Source: Bacteroidales bacterium
GTDB lineage: Bacteria; Bacteroidota; Bacteroidia; Bacteroidales; VadinHA17
NCBI GenBank assembly: GCA_007132995.1
Contig: SLNP01000064.1
Coordinates: forward strand, 1-45,929
DNA length: 45,929 nt
Direction: 5' to 3'
The notes under the pieces were generated by a model. That model did no database searches and was not told where the DNA came from. It saw nothing but the letters and a program-made list of their open reading frames with translations. The translations under genes were made by a program, and so were the position numbers. Below are positions 1 to 8,227 of this stretch, piece by piece (positions within the stretch are counted from its first letter, which is position 1; each line of letters opens with the position of its first letter).

Positions 1-9
1 ATCGGTTTT

Positions 10-110
10 ATAGTGAAGCCGTCCGCGTCGGAACTCGCGTGCCTTGCACGCTCAAACAGCCGACGCTTTAACAGCTGCAATTTGTAACTGCCCGTAATAT
101 GCTTCACTAT
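10..110. repeat. Nested inverted-repeat structure
   Basis: Three complementary arm pairs are visible. The outer pair is ATAGTGAAGC at 10-19 with GCTTCACTAT at 101-110. The middle pair is GCGTCGG at 25-31 with CCGACGC at 60-66. The inner pair is GCGTGC at 37-42 with GCACGC at 46-51 around a 3-nt loop. All arms are perfect matches. The structure could be a structured RNA, a small non-autonomous element or a folded recombination site. I recognise no family, and the window edge may hide part of it. Confidence 0.5.
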
Positions 111-184
111 TTCAACCGCTCATTTCCCCAAACTCACTGAGGGCCAAATATAATCGATTCGCTTAATACGCATTATTGCTAATG

Positions 185-198
185 AGACAGATCTGTCT
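185..198. promoter_or_regulatory. 14-bp perfect palindrome, possible protein-binding site
   Basis: AGACAGATCTGTCT is a perfect 14-bp palindrome in an AT-rich gap. It could be a dimeric regulator site, but no promoter or gene start is visible within about 300 bp, so any role is a guess. Confidence 0.25.
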
Positions 199-329
199 TA
201 CATGGTCACAACATAACCCGTGATAAGAGCAGCGAGAACGCTAAACTCCTCAACTTCTAAACCCTTAAACCCTAATCAAATAACCGAATAACCAAATAAC
301 CATCACTAAGATAGTTACATGCAATCGCG

Positions 330-352
330 GAGACGCCCACATTGGGCGTCTC
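330..352. repeat. Perfect hairpin, REP-like element
   Basis: Arms GAGACGCCCA (330-339) and TGGGCGTCTC (343-352) match perfectly around a 3-nt loop and are followed by tacaatcg. It resembles the short 'gagacgc...gcgtctctac' dispersed hairpins seen in many bacterial intergenic regions. It lacks a T-run in either direction, so it is not an obvious intrinsic terminator, although it lies downstream of the RND operon. Confidence 0.45.
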
Positions 353-539
353 TACAATCGTTGGTTATGATGGTAAATTTCAACACGAATCCCATCAATC
401 TAGGACCTATACCGACTATCGGCCGGAGGCGATAGCCGACGGCACTAATGACCAGTCACCAGTCACCAATTACCGGCGAGCGACAGCGAGCCCATGTCCC
501 ATGCTCTATGCCCTATGCGTGCGAGCGTCAGCGAGCACA

Positions 540-3500
540 CTATTCTCTCTCCATTACTCCGTAGAGTACCGGTACCACTATTAGTGTGAGGAATGTCGAA
601 ACCAGCAGACCCCCTATGATTGTCCATCCGAGTGGTGCCCAGAGTGTGCCTCCTGCGAGTGTCAGCGGTAGCAGTCCCCCGATAGTTGTGAGTGCGGTGA
701 GGAGGATTGGCAGGAATCGCACCTCGCCGGCCTGCTGCAGGGCCTCATCGCGTTTCATCCCTTCGCGCCGCAGTTTGTTGGCGTAGTCGACCAGGATGAT
801 AGAGTTGTTTACCACTATACCTACAAGGCTTATTAGTCCGATAAAGGCGGTAAACGAGAAGGTGTAGCCGGTAATTCTAAGCGCCCATATCATGCCGGTG
901 GCGGCGAAGGGCACGGCTATAAATATAATAAGAGGCTGTCTCCAGGAGCGGAACTGAAGCACCAATATTGCCAGTATTGCCAGTATTGCCGCCAGCAGTG
1001 CTCTCTCCATTCCCTCGAAGGCTTCATTGCGGCCCTCTATCTCGCCTGCTATATGGTATGAGTATCCTGGTGGCAGGTCGCTTTTTTCAAGTTCGGCAAC
1101 GGCGATAGCTACCACCTCATCGGCTGTATATCCGGGCAGCAGATTGGCTCTCAGTTGCACCGTACGTTCCAGTCCGTAGTGGTTTATCTCGTACGGTGTC
1201 TCTTCGAGTCTCAGGTCGGCAAGGTGCAGCAGGGGCACAGCGTGTCCGGCCAGCGATACTACGCTTGCTGTAGCGAAGATATCGGTCGACTCCTCATCAT
1301 TGCCCCTGAGTATAATGGGACTCTCATTGCCGTCGCTTTCACGGAAATGAGAGACTGTTAGTCCGGTTACCAGGCTTCTGATGGTTTTGTCGATTTTGTG
1401 CAGCGGTACTCCATACATATTGGCTCTGTCGCGGTTAATGTCAAGACGGAGTGTTGTGCCGCTGCCTGCTGCGCTGTTACTGATATTAACGGCTCCGGGG
1501 TGGCTGCGGATGACGCTCTCTACCTGTTCGGAGAGCTCTTTAAGGTAGTTTATGTCGGGACCGGAGATGTAGAGGTGTACAGGTGCGCTTATTGGCGGAC
1601 CCTGTTCGAACTCGAGAAGGGTGACGGTGGCTCCTGCTATATGGTCGAGGGCACGACGGGTGCGGGCTGTTATTTCGGCAAAGAATTCATGGGTGTAGTG
1701 GTCGGTCTTTACAAATATCTCTGCCAGGGCCGGATCGTTGCTTCGGGGGAAGATGTTGTAGTATATCTGTGGATTGCCATGACCTATGTTTGAGGCTGTA
1801 TAGCTTATGCCGGGTATTGTGTCGAGTGTCTTCTCTACCACCCTGCTTAGTGAGTCGGTTTTGGAGATGGCGGTGCCCGGAGGCATCTCTATTGTTACCA
1901 GTAAGTTGGGCTGTTCTGCTTTGGGGAAGAAGCTTATGCCTACACCCGGTACCAGCAGTAGTGTAAGAAGTAGTATAAGGGTGGCTGATGCGATTGTGAG
2001 CCATTTGTTTCGTAGGGCAAACCGTAGCGAGAGGCGGTAGGGGTTGTCGATGATATGCTGTATTAAGCGCCTGACGGGGCTGCGGCCGGGCTTTTTTCCA
2101 TTGGCTCTGATGCGGTAGAGCCGACTGGTTATAAGCGGGGTGAGTGTAAGGGCTATGAGCAGTGAAACAGATAGTGTCGCCACAATTGCTACCGGCAGTG
2201 ATTCGATGAATGCGCCTGCCTTTCCGGGCATCATGGAAATGGGGATAAAGGCAAGCAGGGTGGTGATGGTGGCTGCCACCACCGGCCAGCCGATTTCTGA
2301 AACGGCCTTTACCGATGCTTCAACAGGCGTTAGTCCACGATCTATATGTCGGGATATGTTCTCTGTCATTACAATAGAGTTATCTACCAACAGCCCGAGC
2401 GCAATTACCAGCCCGGCGATAGAAATCTGCTGCAGTCCGAAGCCAGCCATATCGATTATGGCTATGCCTGCTACTACAGATAGTGGTATGGCGAGCATAA
2501 CAACCATTGAGCTGCGAACTCCTATTGTGAGGAGTACTATTACACCTACCAGCAGTATGCCTTGTAGCAGGTTGCCCATGAAGCTGTTAATTTTTGCCTC
2601 TACCCCTTCTGTCTGGTCAAAAACATATGCCACCGAGACGGATGGGGGTAGTGAGTTGATTAAGGGGGTTATGCTCTCTATGAGAGTTCCTGTGACATCG
2701 AACACATTCCTTCCGGTTTTCTGTGTTACCGTTACAAAGAGTGCCGGCTTACCGTTGTAGCGGGCTCTGTAGTCAGATTCGCTGCGGCCGTGCCTGACGG
2801 TTGCTATATCGCTGATGCGTATCAGCTCTCCGCCGCGCGATGCCACTACCGTGTTTTCGATCTCCTCTATAGTGGTGTATTGTCCGCTCCCCTTTACGCT
2901 GATATTGGTTCCTCCGATGTCGATATTACCTGCCGGTATGTTGGTGTTGCTGCTTACAATGGCGTTTTCGATATCGGTGAGTGGGATGTTGAGGGCTGCC
3001 ATGCGGGCGAAATCGAGGGTGACAAGCACCTCTTTTTCGGGTAGTCCGAGTATGCGGGCCTTTTTGACGCCGTCGCTTCTTTCTGCAAGTCTCTTGAGCA
3101 GTGTGGCGTAGTGGTCGAGTTCATCGATATCGTCTGTGGCAGAGGTGAGTGCTATCTGCAGGGTTACAATGTCTGTTGTTGACCATTTCCAGGTGCGGAG
3201 GGTGTGGAGTTCGTCGGGCAGCTCGTTGCGGATGGAGGAGATATTCTGCAGCACTTCGTCATACTTCCTGTCGGCGTCGGTGTCGAAATCGAACTCTACT
3301 GCAGTAACTGACAGACCTTCGGTAATGCGGGTGTTGATACGCAATATATAGTCGAGCTCGTTGAGGGCTCTCTCTATGGGGTCGGAGATGAGCGACTCCA
3401 TGTCGCCGGGCGATGCGCCGGGCATTATAGCGGTAACCAGTGTGCCGGGAACCACTACTTCGGGGTTCTCTGTGCGGGGCATGGTGAGGTAGGAGTTTAC

Positions 3501-3575
3501 TCCGAGCCAGGCCATCATGAAGAAAACCACTATGGTGAACTGGGGGTGCTCTATTGCTAATCGTGGCAGCCTCAT
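540..3575 (-). CDS. RND (AcrB/HAE1-type) efflux transporter permease
   Basis: The 1011-residue protein is the inner-membrane pump of a tripartite efflux system, exchanging protons for export of drugs or other amphiphiles through a periplasmic adaptor and an outer-membrane channel. It has the RND layout: a first transmembrane helix at residues about 10-30, a large periplasmic loop, a helix bundle near 335-480, a second periplasmic loop and a C-terminal bundle. The TM4 motif is LLVDNSIV, so only one of the two proton-relay aspartates of AcrB (Asp-Asp) is kept and the second is Asn, a variant seen in other HAE1-type pumps. It is the last gene of the operon, 3 bp after the adaptor gene. Substrate cannot be read from sequence. 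Confidence 0.95.
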   Translation of the reverse strand: MRLPRLAIEHPQFTIVVFFMMAWLGVNSYLTMPRTENPEVVVPGTLVTAIMPGASPGDMESLISDPIERALNELDYILRINTRITEGLSVTAVEFDFDTDADRKYDEVLQNISSIRNELPDELHTLRTWKWSTTDIVTLQIALTSATDDIDELDHYATLLKRLAERSDGVKKARILGLPEKEVLVTLDFARMAALNIPLTDIENAIVSSNTNIPAGNIDIGGTNISVKGSGQYTTIEEIENTVVASRGGELIRISDIATVRHGRSESDYRARYNGKPALFVTVTQKTGRNVFDVTGTLIESITPLINSLPPSVSVAYVFDQTEGVEAKINSFMGNLLQGILLVGVIVLLTIGVRSSMVVMLAIPLSVVAGIAIIDMAGFGLQQISIAGLVIALGLLVDNSIVMTENISRHIDRGLTPVEASVKAVSEIGWPVVAATITTLLAFIPISMMPGKAGAFIESLPVAIVATLSVSLLIALTLTPLITSRLYRIRANGKKPGRSPVRRLIQHIIDNPYRLSLRFALRNKWLTIASATLILLLTLLLVPGVGISFFPKAEQPNLLVTIEMPPGTAISKTDSLSRVVEKTLDTIPGISYTASNIGHGNPQIYYNIFPRSNDPALAEIFVKTDHYTHEFFAEITARTRRALDHIAGATVTLLEFEQGPPISAPVHLYISGPDINYLKELSEQVESVIRSHPGAVNISNSAAGSGTTLRLDINRDRANMYGVPLHKIDKTIRSLVTGLTVSHFRESDGNESPIILRGNDEESTDIFATASVVSLAGHAVPLLHLADLRLEETPYEINHYGLERTVQLRANLLPGYTADEVVAIAVAELEKSDLPPGYSYHIAGEIEGRNEAFEGMERALLAAILAILAILVLQFRSWRQPLIIFIAVPFAATGMIWALRITGYTFSFTAFIGLISLVGIVVNNSIILVDYANKLRREGMKRDEALQQAGEVRFLPILLTALTTIGGLLPLTLAGGTLWAPLGWTIIGGLLVSTFLTLIVVPVLYGVMERE

Positions 3576-3578
3576 TTT

Positions 3579-4637
3579 TTACTCTTTTTCTGTTTGTAAC
3601 TCTATTTTACTTCCAGGGCTGAGCTGATGACGGCCCTCTGTAATGTAGAGGGTTCCCTCAGGCAGGCCGCCTGTTATAACGACTCTGTTGCCGGTGATGG
3701 CTCCTGTTGTGACTCTTTTTTTCCTGAAGCCGTCGCCGTGAACAGTATAGATGTATGCCGCGTTTTCGCCTGCCGGGGTCAGTACATTGATGGGCACGGT
3801 CATCAGGTGCTCCCTCTCTGAGGGGTAGATGGAGACCCTTCCGGTCATGCCGGTGCGGAACTCTCTGTCGCTAACTGTAAGTGCTGCCTTGGTTGTAAAG
3901 GTCCCGGTGTAGGGCGATGCAATATGTGAGGTCTCTGTTACGCGGGCTTCGAACTCTTCCTGTGGGAATGCATCGAGGGTCACCACCGCTCTGTCGCCCT
4001 CTGCTATGCGTACAACCTGCTTGTCGGAGAGGGCAGCGGTTACTACCCAGCCTCCGCCGGTGGGGGCGAAGAGTAGTACCGGGTGGCCGGAGGCTGTTAT
4101 CTCTCCTGTCTCAGCAAGCTTGCGGAGTACCCTGCCGTTGGCGGGCGCCTCTATCACTGACCTGTCGCGGTTGAAGAGCGCGGCTTCAAGCGCTGCTTCT
4201 GCCATGTCGCGCGCCGTCTCAACATTCTGTACGGTCTGGAGTGTTGTTGCGTTGTCGGCATAGAGGTTTTTAGTCCTCTCCAGATCGCGCTCTGCCTTCT
4301 CCAGGGCCAGGCGATGCTGGCTTACCATGCTGTTGATTTCGGATAGATCGAGCGAGGCCAGCCTCTGCCCGGCTGTTACAAGATCTCCTTCCCGTACATC
4401 TATGCTGCCTATTATACCGCCTGTCTTGAACGATAGCCTGATTTCGCTCTCTGTTGAGAGCAGGCAGGGTGCTGTGACGGGTATAGAGACAGGCGCTGTG
4501 ACGGCTATTGAAGTAAGCACCTTAACCCTTGGGGGCAGGCCCTGCTGCTGGGTTGTGCCGGTGCCGCAAGATGTGAAAATCAGGGCCAGGATAAGCATTG
4601 CTGCCGCTGCTAGAGGTATTATCACTTTTTGACTCAT
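3579..4637 (-). CDS. RND efflux periplasmic adaptor (membrane fusion protein), lipoprotein
   Basis: This 352-residue protein is the HlyD/AcrA-type adaptor that joins the RND pump to the outer-membrane channel. The N terminus is a lipoprotein signal ending at a lipobox-like LIFTSC, so it is probably anchored to a membrane through that Cys. A biotinyl-lipoyl-like half motif (residues about 70-115) is followed by a short alpha-helical hairpin with heptad character (about 110-150), a second lipoyl half beginning near VIEAPANGRVLR, then beta-barrel and membrane-proximal domains. It sits between the TolC-like gene and the pump gene in the same operon, with 3 bp to the pump. Confidence 0.93.
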   Translation of the reverse strand: MSQKVIIPLAAAAMLILALIFTSCGTGTTQQQGLPPRVKVLTSIAVTAPVSIPVTAPCLLSTESEIRLSFKTGGIIGSIDVREGDLVTAGQRLASLDLSEINSMVSQHRLALEKAERDLERTKNLYADNATTLQTVQNVETARDMAEAALEAALFNRDRSVIEAPANGRVLRKLAETGEITASGHPVLLFAPTGGGWVVTAALSDKQVVRIAEGDRAVVTLDAFPQEEFEARVTETSHIASPYTGTFTTKAALTVSDREFRTGMTGRVSIYPSEREHLMTVPINVLTPAGENAAYIYTVHGDGFRKKRVTTGAITGNRVVITGGLPEGTLYITEGRHQLSPGSKIELQTEKE

Positions 4638-4705
4638 GGCTTCCTTTTTTACTTTTTTCTCTTTAATTTGTCGGTGGGTAACTGCTTGCCGGGCCGGTGA
4701 ACGGA

Positions 4706-6121
4706 CTATTTCAGCAGTTCTCCTGTTACATATCTGTATTCCGCTTTTTTGCGCAGGTAGTTGAACTCTTTTACTACCAGCTCTCTGCGTGCCGAAAAAA
4801 AGGCTGTCTCTGCCTGCAGCAGATCGTTGTAGCTGGCCTTGCCCTCTCTGAATCGGGCACTGGTAATGCTATGGGCACTTTCTGCCGGCTGCAGTGCGGT
4901 TGTGGCTGCCTGTACCGTCTCCCATGCGGTGAGAAGATTATTCCATGAGGTTGTTACCTCCAGCTCTATCTCTCTGATGAGCTCTTCACGCCTGACCTCC
5001 AGCATCTCCCTTTCGATTATTGCCTGCTGCGCCTTCCGGGTAATTGTGCCTCCGGCAAAGAGGTTCCATCGCAGGGCTATTGTCGCTATTGCGAAGTCGT
5101 GGTCGCTGTTGATCCGGTACTTCTCACCCTGATAACCGTAGTCGATAGCTGCTCCCACAACCGGCAATCTCTCGCTCTGTAGAAGTGTGGTGTGCAGGGC
5201 GTTTATCTGTAGCCATATATCTACTATCTCCTTTTCGGTTCTCTGTGCCACGGAGTTGGCTATTACATTATCTGAAAAGCCTTCAGGCAGTGAGAGTGAG
5301 ATGATGGTATCTGCAATAATAGGTTCGCCTGCCGGTCTGTTCAGTATATGGTTGAAGAGGGCCGCTGCCGATCGCCTGTTTCCTGCCGCTTCGGCACTCT
5401 TCATCTCTGCTCTGGCCAGTGCTGCCTCGGCTGAGTAGAGAACATCTCTCTTTATGATATCGTTGTTGAACAGGGAGGTGGCTACCCTGAGGTTCTCTTT
5501 TGCCAGCTTTACCATTTCGTCTGTGACTTTTACCATCTCAATGGCCTGCAGGTAACTATAGTAACTGTCGGTGATCTCTCTGGCCACCTGACGGCGTGTT
5601 AATTCGAGGGTTGCGGCCCCGATATTCTCCTCCTCCTGTTTTATTCGGTAGTTCAGTGATAAGGTGCGATTGTAGATGGGTTGTGTTAACCCAATTTTTG
5701 TCTCATGCTCATTTGGCCTGAGGAACCGGAAGCTGATGTTGTCGATATCGGGATAGTCTGGCACTGTCGGATATAACGGATTGAGCCCCGACATGGCGCT
5801 GTTGAGGGCATTCATGTTCGAGAGGAGGGGATTGAGAAGGTCGCCTGCCGGGAACTCAAAGGTACGGCCTCCCCGTGCTACCGAATAGCGGGCGTTGATA
5901 CTTATGTTGGGCAGAAAGTATCCGCGTGCCTCCTGGCTTGCTGCTGTACTCTTCTGCAGGGCGAGCGATTTTCGTTTTACTGTAAGGTTACTTTCAAGCC
6001 CCTCTCTTATATAGTTATCCAGTACCTGCTGGCCAGCCACTGCTCCGGGCAGCAGAATAAGGGCTATGACGCCACAGGCCGCCCTTAGCGTGACTTTGTG
6101 GTTAATGACAGCTCTTCTCAT
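4706..6121 (-). CDS. TolC-family outer-membrane efflux protein
   Basis: The 471-residue protein is the outer-membrane channel of the tripartite pump. A signal peptide (residues about 1-30, ending near AVAGQQ) precedes two repeats of long amphipathic helices and beta strands typical of the outer membrane efflux protein family. The start ATG at 6119-6121 lies inside the 3' end of the regulator gene (overlap about 20 bp), which points to translational coupling in a single operon. The C-terminal half keeps the familiar pattern of a shallow repeat, with the motif RWNLFAGG near residue 350. Confidence 0.92.
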   Translation of the reverse strand: MRRAVINHKVTLRAACGVIALILLPGAVAGQQVLDNYIREGLESNLTVKRKSLALQKSTAASQEARGYFLPNISINARYSVARGGRTFEFPAGDLLNPLLSNMNALNSAMSGLNPLYPTVPDYPDIDNISFRFLRPNEHETKIGLTQPIYNRTLSLNYRIKQEEENIGAATLELTRRQVAREITDSYYSYLQAIEMVKVTDEMVKLAKENLRVATSLFNNDIIKRDVLYSAEAALARAEMKSAEAAGNRRSAAALFNHILNRPAGEPIIADTIISLSLPEGFSDNVIANSVAQRTEKEIVDIWLQINALHTTLLQSERLPVVGAAIDYGYQGEKYRINSDHDFAIATIALRWNLFAGGTITRKAQQAIIEREMLEVRREELIREIELEVTTSWNNLLTAWETVQAATTALQPAESAHSITSARFREGKASYNDLLQAETAFFSARRELVVKEFNYLRKKAEYRYVTGELLK

Positions 6122-6749
6122 CTCTAATTCCGTTAATTATTGTCTGCATATTAACCTCAATCAGCTCATTGTGGTTGAGACGGAATGCCTCTACCATTTC
6201 GCTGTTGAGTGATAGTATCTGCATGAATCCGTAGAACTGCAGCCATACGGCGTGAGATAGTACTCCTGCATCGATATCGGCTCTGAAGATACCTGCCCTC
6301 TGCCCCTCAGTAAGCTCATTGCGAATGAGCCCGTAGGGGGACTCCTTCTCGAAGACCTCCTTTACCTCCGACTCAGTAATGCCTGCGGGTATTGAGAAGC
6401 CCATGCCTGCATGAAGGAATATGTTGAAGTAATCTCTCTCTGCCGAAGAGAAGGCTATAAAGGCTCTGGCCATCTGCATCAGGTTTTTGGCGGCCTCTTC
6501 GCCTGCCGATATCTTCTTTTCGATCAGTAGCCTGAGCTTCTGCATCCCCCGGACTGCACAGTGCCACAGTATGGCCTCTTTTGATGGGAAGTAGTTGTAG
6601 AGGGTTCCCTTTCCCAACTCCGCCTCAGTGGCTATATCGTCTATGGTTGTGCTTGTGATCCCCTTGCGGGCGAACACCTTTTCTGCCGCATTGAGAATCT
6701 CTTCCCTGCGCTTTTTCCGCTCTCTTGCTCTCCTTTCAGTAGTGCCCAT
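6102..6749 (-). CDS. TetR/AcrR-family transcriptional regulator
   Basis: The 215-residue protein (from ATG 6749) is a DNA-binding repressor with an N-terminal helix-turn-helix (TTIDDIATEAELGKGTLYNY; residues about 33-52) and a variable ligand-binding C-terminal domain. It is the first gene of the efflux operon and overlaps the TolC-like gene. The frame stays open upstream to a GTG at 6788, but a -7 element at 6788-6795 places the transcription start near 6781, so the ATG at 6749 is the better start. A palindrome overlapping the promoter suggests it represses its own operon, relieved by a pump substrate (inference). Confidence 0.92.
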   Translation of the reverse strand: MGTTERRARERKKRREEILNAAEKVFARKGITSTTIDDIATEAELGKGTLYNYFPSKEAILWHCAVRGMQKLRLLIEKKISAGEEAAKNLMQMARAFIAFSSAERDYFNIFLHAGMGFSIPAGITESEVKEVFEKESPYGLIRNELTEGQRAGIFRADIDAGVLSHAVWLQFYGFMQILSLNSEMVEAFRLNHNELIEVNMQTIINGIRDEKSCH

Positions 6750-6774
6750 TGTCGAGTGAATATAGGTCAAATAA

Positions 6775-6787
6775 TGACTGTCAGTCA
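6775..6787. promoter_or_regulatory. Putative TetR-type operator of the efflux operon
   Basis: TGACTG-T-CAGTCA is a 13-bp palindrome with perfect 6-bp arms around one central base. It abuts the -7 element of the operon promoter and covers the expected transcription start. Short palindromes in this position are the usual binding sites of TetR repressors, and the TetR gene begins 26 bp downstream. Confidence 0.7.
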
Positions 6788-6795
6788 CAAATATA
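6788..6795 (-). promoter_or_regulatory. -7 promoter element of the efflux operon
   Basis: Read on the minus strand this is TATATTTG, matching the Bacteroidota -7 consensus TAnnTTTG. It lies 39 bp upstream of the regulator ATG at 6749, a usual distance. No clear TTG -33 box is visible at the expected spacing. Confidence 0.6.
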
Positions 6796-6844
6796 TGATT
6801 TTAAACCGGGTCTTCTGTTAAAATTTAAAATAATGATTTGGGTG

Positions 6845-7153
6845 TATGCTCACCTTCTCCCCTTGCCCTGACCATAGACCCGTATCTTTGTAGACATACT
6901 ACGCCCTTCACCCTTACCCCGGCAATAGCCTACATCTTTGTCGGTACAGCGTGGCCTTCTTCCCTTTGCCGGGTATGTGTCCCGATATTCGTTGGCACAG
7001 TACGCCCTTCACCCTTACCCCGGCAATAGCCTACATCTTTGTCGGTACAGCGTGGCCTTCTTCCCTTTGCCGGGTATGTGTCCCGATATTCGTTGGCACA
7101 GTGTGCCCTTCTTCTCTTGTCGCAGCTATAATCTCCTCTTTTGTCTGGTCGCA
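6845..7153 (+). repeat. About 50-bp promoter-like minisatellite, six units
   Basis: Units begin near 6850, 6901, 6951, 7002, 7052 and 7103. Units at 6901 and 6951 (101 bp together) are repeated without visible change at 7002-7102, so the array has both a 50/51-bp basic unit and a recent 101-bp duplication. Each unit has a pyrimidine-rich head (ccttc-ccctt) and a tail like TATCTTTGTag, CATCTTTGTcg or TATTCGTTGg. The first unit has TTG (6863-6865), 17 nt, TATCTTTG (6883-6890), a full Bacteroidota promoter match on the plus strand. The array fills the gap between the efflux operon and tcdA. Open frames across it are repeat artefacts. Confidence 0.75.
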
Positions 7154-7174
7154 GGGGTGTGCCGGTGGCTTATA

Positions 7175-7203
7175 TTTCCCTTTATAGAGAACCACTATAT
7201 TTG
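7175..7203 (+). promoter_or_regulatory. Promoter of tcdA
   Basis: TATATTTG at 7196-7203 matches the -7 consensus TAnnTTTG; a TTTC at 7175-7178 sits 17 nt upstream as a weak -33 box. The ATG follows 8 bp after the -7 element, so the transcript would be nearly leaderless. Confidence 0.45.
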
Positions 7204-7211
7204 CTGCTGTT

Positions 7212-7940
7212 ATGAGAGCGGATTCAGAAGAGTGGTATGCCCGTACTGAGATGGCCCTGGGGCGGCAGGCTGTTGACCGGCTTAACAGCTCGTCGGTGCT
7301 GGTTGTCGGTCTTGGTGGTGTAGGCGGCTTTGCAGCGGAGATGGTATGCCGTGCCGGTGTGGGAAGGATGACGATAGTAGATGGCGATGTGGTAAACATA
7401 ACAAACCGTAACCGGCAGATAGTGGCTCTTAGAAGCACCGGGGGTATCGCCAAAGCAGATGCGATGGGCAACAGGCTTCTCGATATTAATGCATCTCTCA
7501 ATCTCACCATCATAGATGAATTTATTCGCGATGAGCGTATGATTGAGATTTTGGAAACCGGTTACGACTATGTTGTTGATGCCATAGATACACTCTCTCC
7601 CAAGGTCTTTCTGATTAAACATACCCTGTCGCTGGGAATGCCGCTGGTAAGCTCGATGGGGGCAGGAGGGAGGATTGATCCGCTACAGGTCAAAATATCA
7701 GATATATCGGAAAGCTATAACTGCACTCTGGCCCGTATTGTAAGAAAGAGACTTCACCGGCTGGGGGTGCGAAGCGGATTCAAGGTTGTCTGGTCGCCCG
7801 AAGAGATAGATAAATCGAAGGTTGTTGAGGTTGAGGGTGAGCAGAACAGGGCCTCGGCGGTAGGAACGGTTCCATACATGCCTGCAGCCTTCGGTATTGC
7901 CTGTGCCTCTGTTGTTATTCGTGATCTGGCCTTACTGTGA
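7212..7940 (+). CDS. tcdA: tRNA threonylcarbamoyladenosine dehydratase (TcdA/CsdL, ThiF family)
   Basis: The 242-residue protein is an E1-like ATP-dependent dehydratase that cyclises t6A at position 37 of ANN-decoding tRNAs to ct6A. The N-terminal Rossmann motif GLGGVGGFAAE (residues about 33-43) binds ATP, and the acidic D-x-D and N-x-NRQ residues of ThiF/MoeB proteins follow near 57-69. The MPAAFGIACAS segment near the C terminus is typical of TcdA. Length and the absence of a rhodanese or ubiquitin-like partner gene nearby favour TcdA over MoeB or ThiF. It is apparently monocistronic. Confidence 0.88.
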   Translation: MRADSEEWYARTEMALGRQAVDRLNSSSVLVVGLGGVGGFAAEMVCRAGVGRMTIVDGDVVNITNRNRQIVALRSTGGIAKADAMGNRLLDINASLNLTIIDEFIRDERMIEILETGYDYVVDAIDTLSPKVFLIKHTLSLGMPLVSSMGAGGRIDPLQVKISDISESYNCTLARIVRKRLHRLGVRSGFKVVWSPEEIDKSKVVEVEGEQNRASAVGTVPYMPAAFGIACASVVIRDLALL

Positions 7941-7983
7941 CCGGGCTTCAGTACAGCTATACAATTGCTTTGACCGGGGTTTA

Positions 7984-8007
7984 ACCCATTTTCCTCATAT
8001 AATGGGT
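7984..8007. terminator. Hairpin after tcdA
   Basis: ACCCATT (7984-7990) pairs perfectly with AATGGGT (8001-8007) around a 10-nt loop, 44 bp after the tcdA stop. No T-run follows, so termination is only possible. The rest of the gap to 8227 is pyrimidine-rich, with GCTTCGCGCTCCTG repeated at 8071-8084 and 8136-8149; no gene is seen in it. Confidence 0.35.
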
Positions 8008-8227
8008 GGTGCCGGATACTCTTCGGGTTCGGGCTCACCCTGCTTTATCTTACTGCTTCCTGCTGCAGCCGCTTCGCGCTCCTGTTTCCTGATGCTGTCT
8101 GGTTTTGCTGTTTCGCTCTTACGCCTGATCTTTCTGCTTCGCGCTCCTGCCTGATTCTACTGCTCACTGTTCCTGCTTCCTTTTCCCGCTTCCAGGTTAT
8201 CCGGGGGAGTTATCAGATATAGTGTCT

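Larger units (their letters stand above)
1..539. other. Intergenic region with inverted repeats, no supported gene
   Basis: No credible coding region lies here; the one open frame (342-584) runs into the antisense 3' end of the RND pump gene and has low-complexity composition. The stretch holds three nested inverted repeats (10-110), a 14-bp palindrome (185-198), three short direct repeats of the type aaataacc (about 278-302), a perfect hairpin (330-352), and degenerate repeats of cagtcacc and gcgagcg-cagcgagc type (about 450-537). It looks like accumulated intergenic repeat material downstream of the efflux operon. Confidence 0.6.

Noticed and set aside
342..584. 80-residue plus-strand open frame
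   Set aside because: It covers repeat-rich intergenic DNA and the antisense end of the RND gene; composition is not protein-like and no start context is visible.
2140..2760. 206-residue plus-strand frame opposite the RND pump gene
   Set aside because: It is an antisense shadow of a well-supported gene and has Ser/Thr/Pro-rich composition typical of such shadows.
6901..7102. Possible CRISPR array
   Set aside because: Units are contiguous with no unique spacers of constant length, the whole 101-bp unit is duplicated, and no cas genes are present.
6838..7513. Several overlapping frames across the minisatellite, on both strands
   Set aside because: Their sequence only mirrors the 50-bp repeat; the minus-strand one also opposes tcdA.
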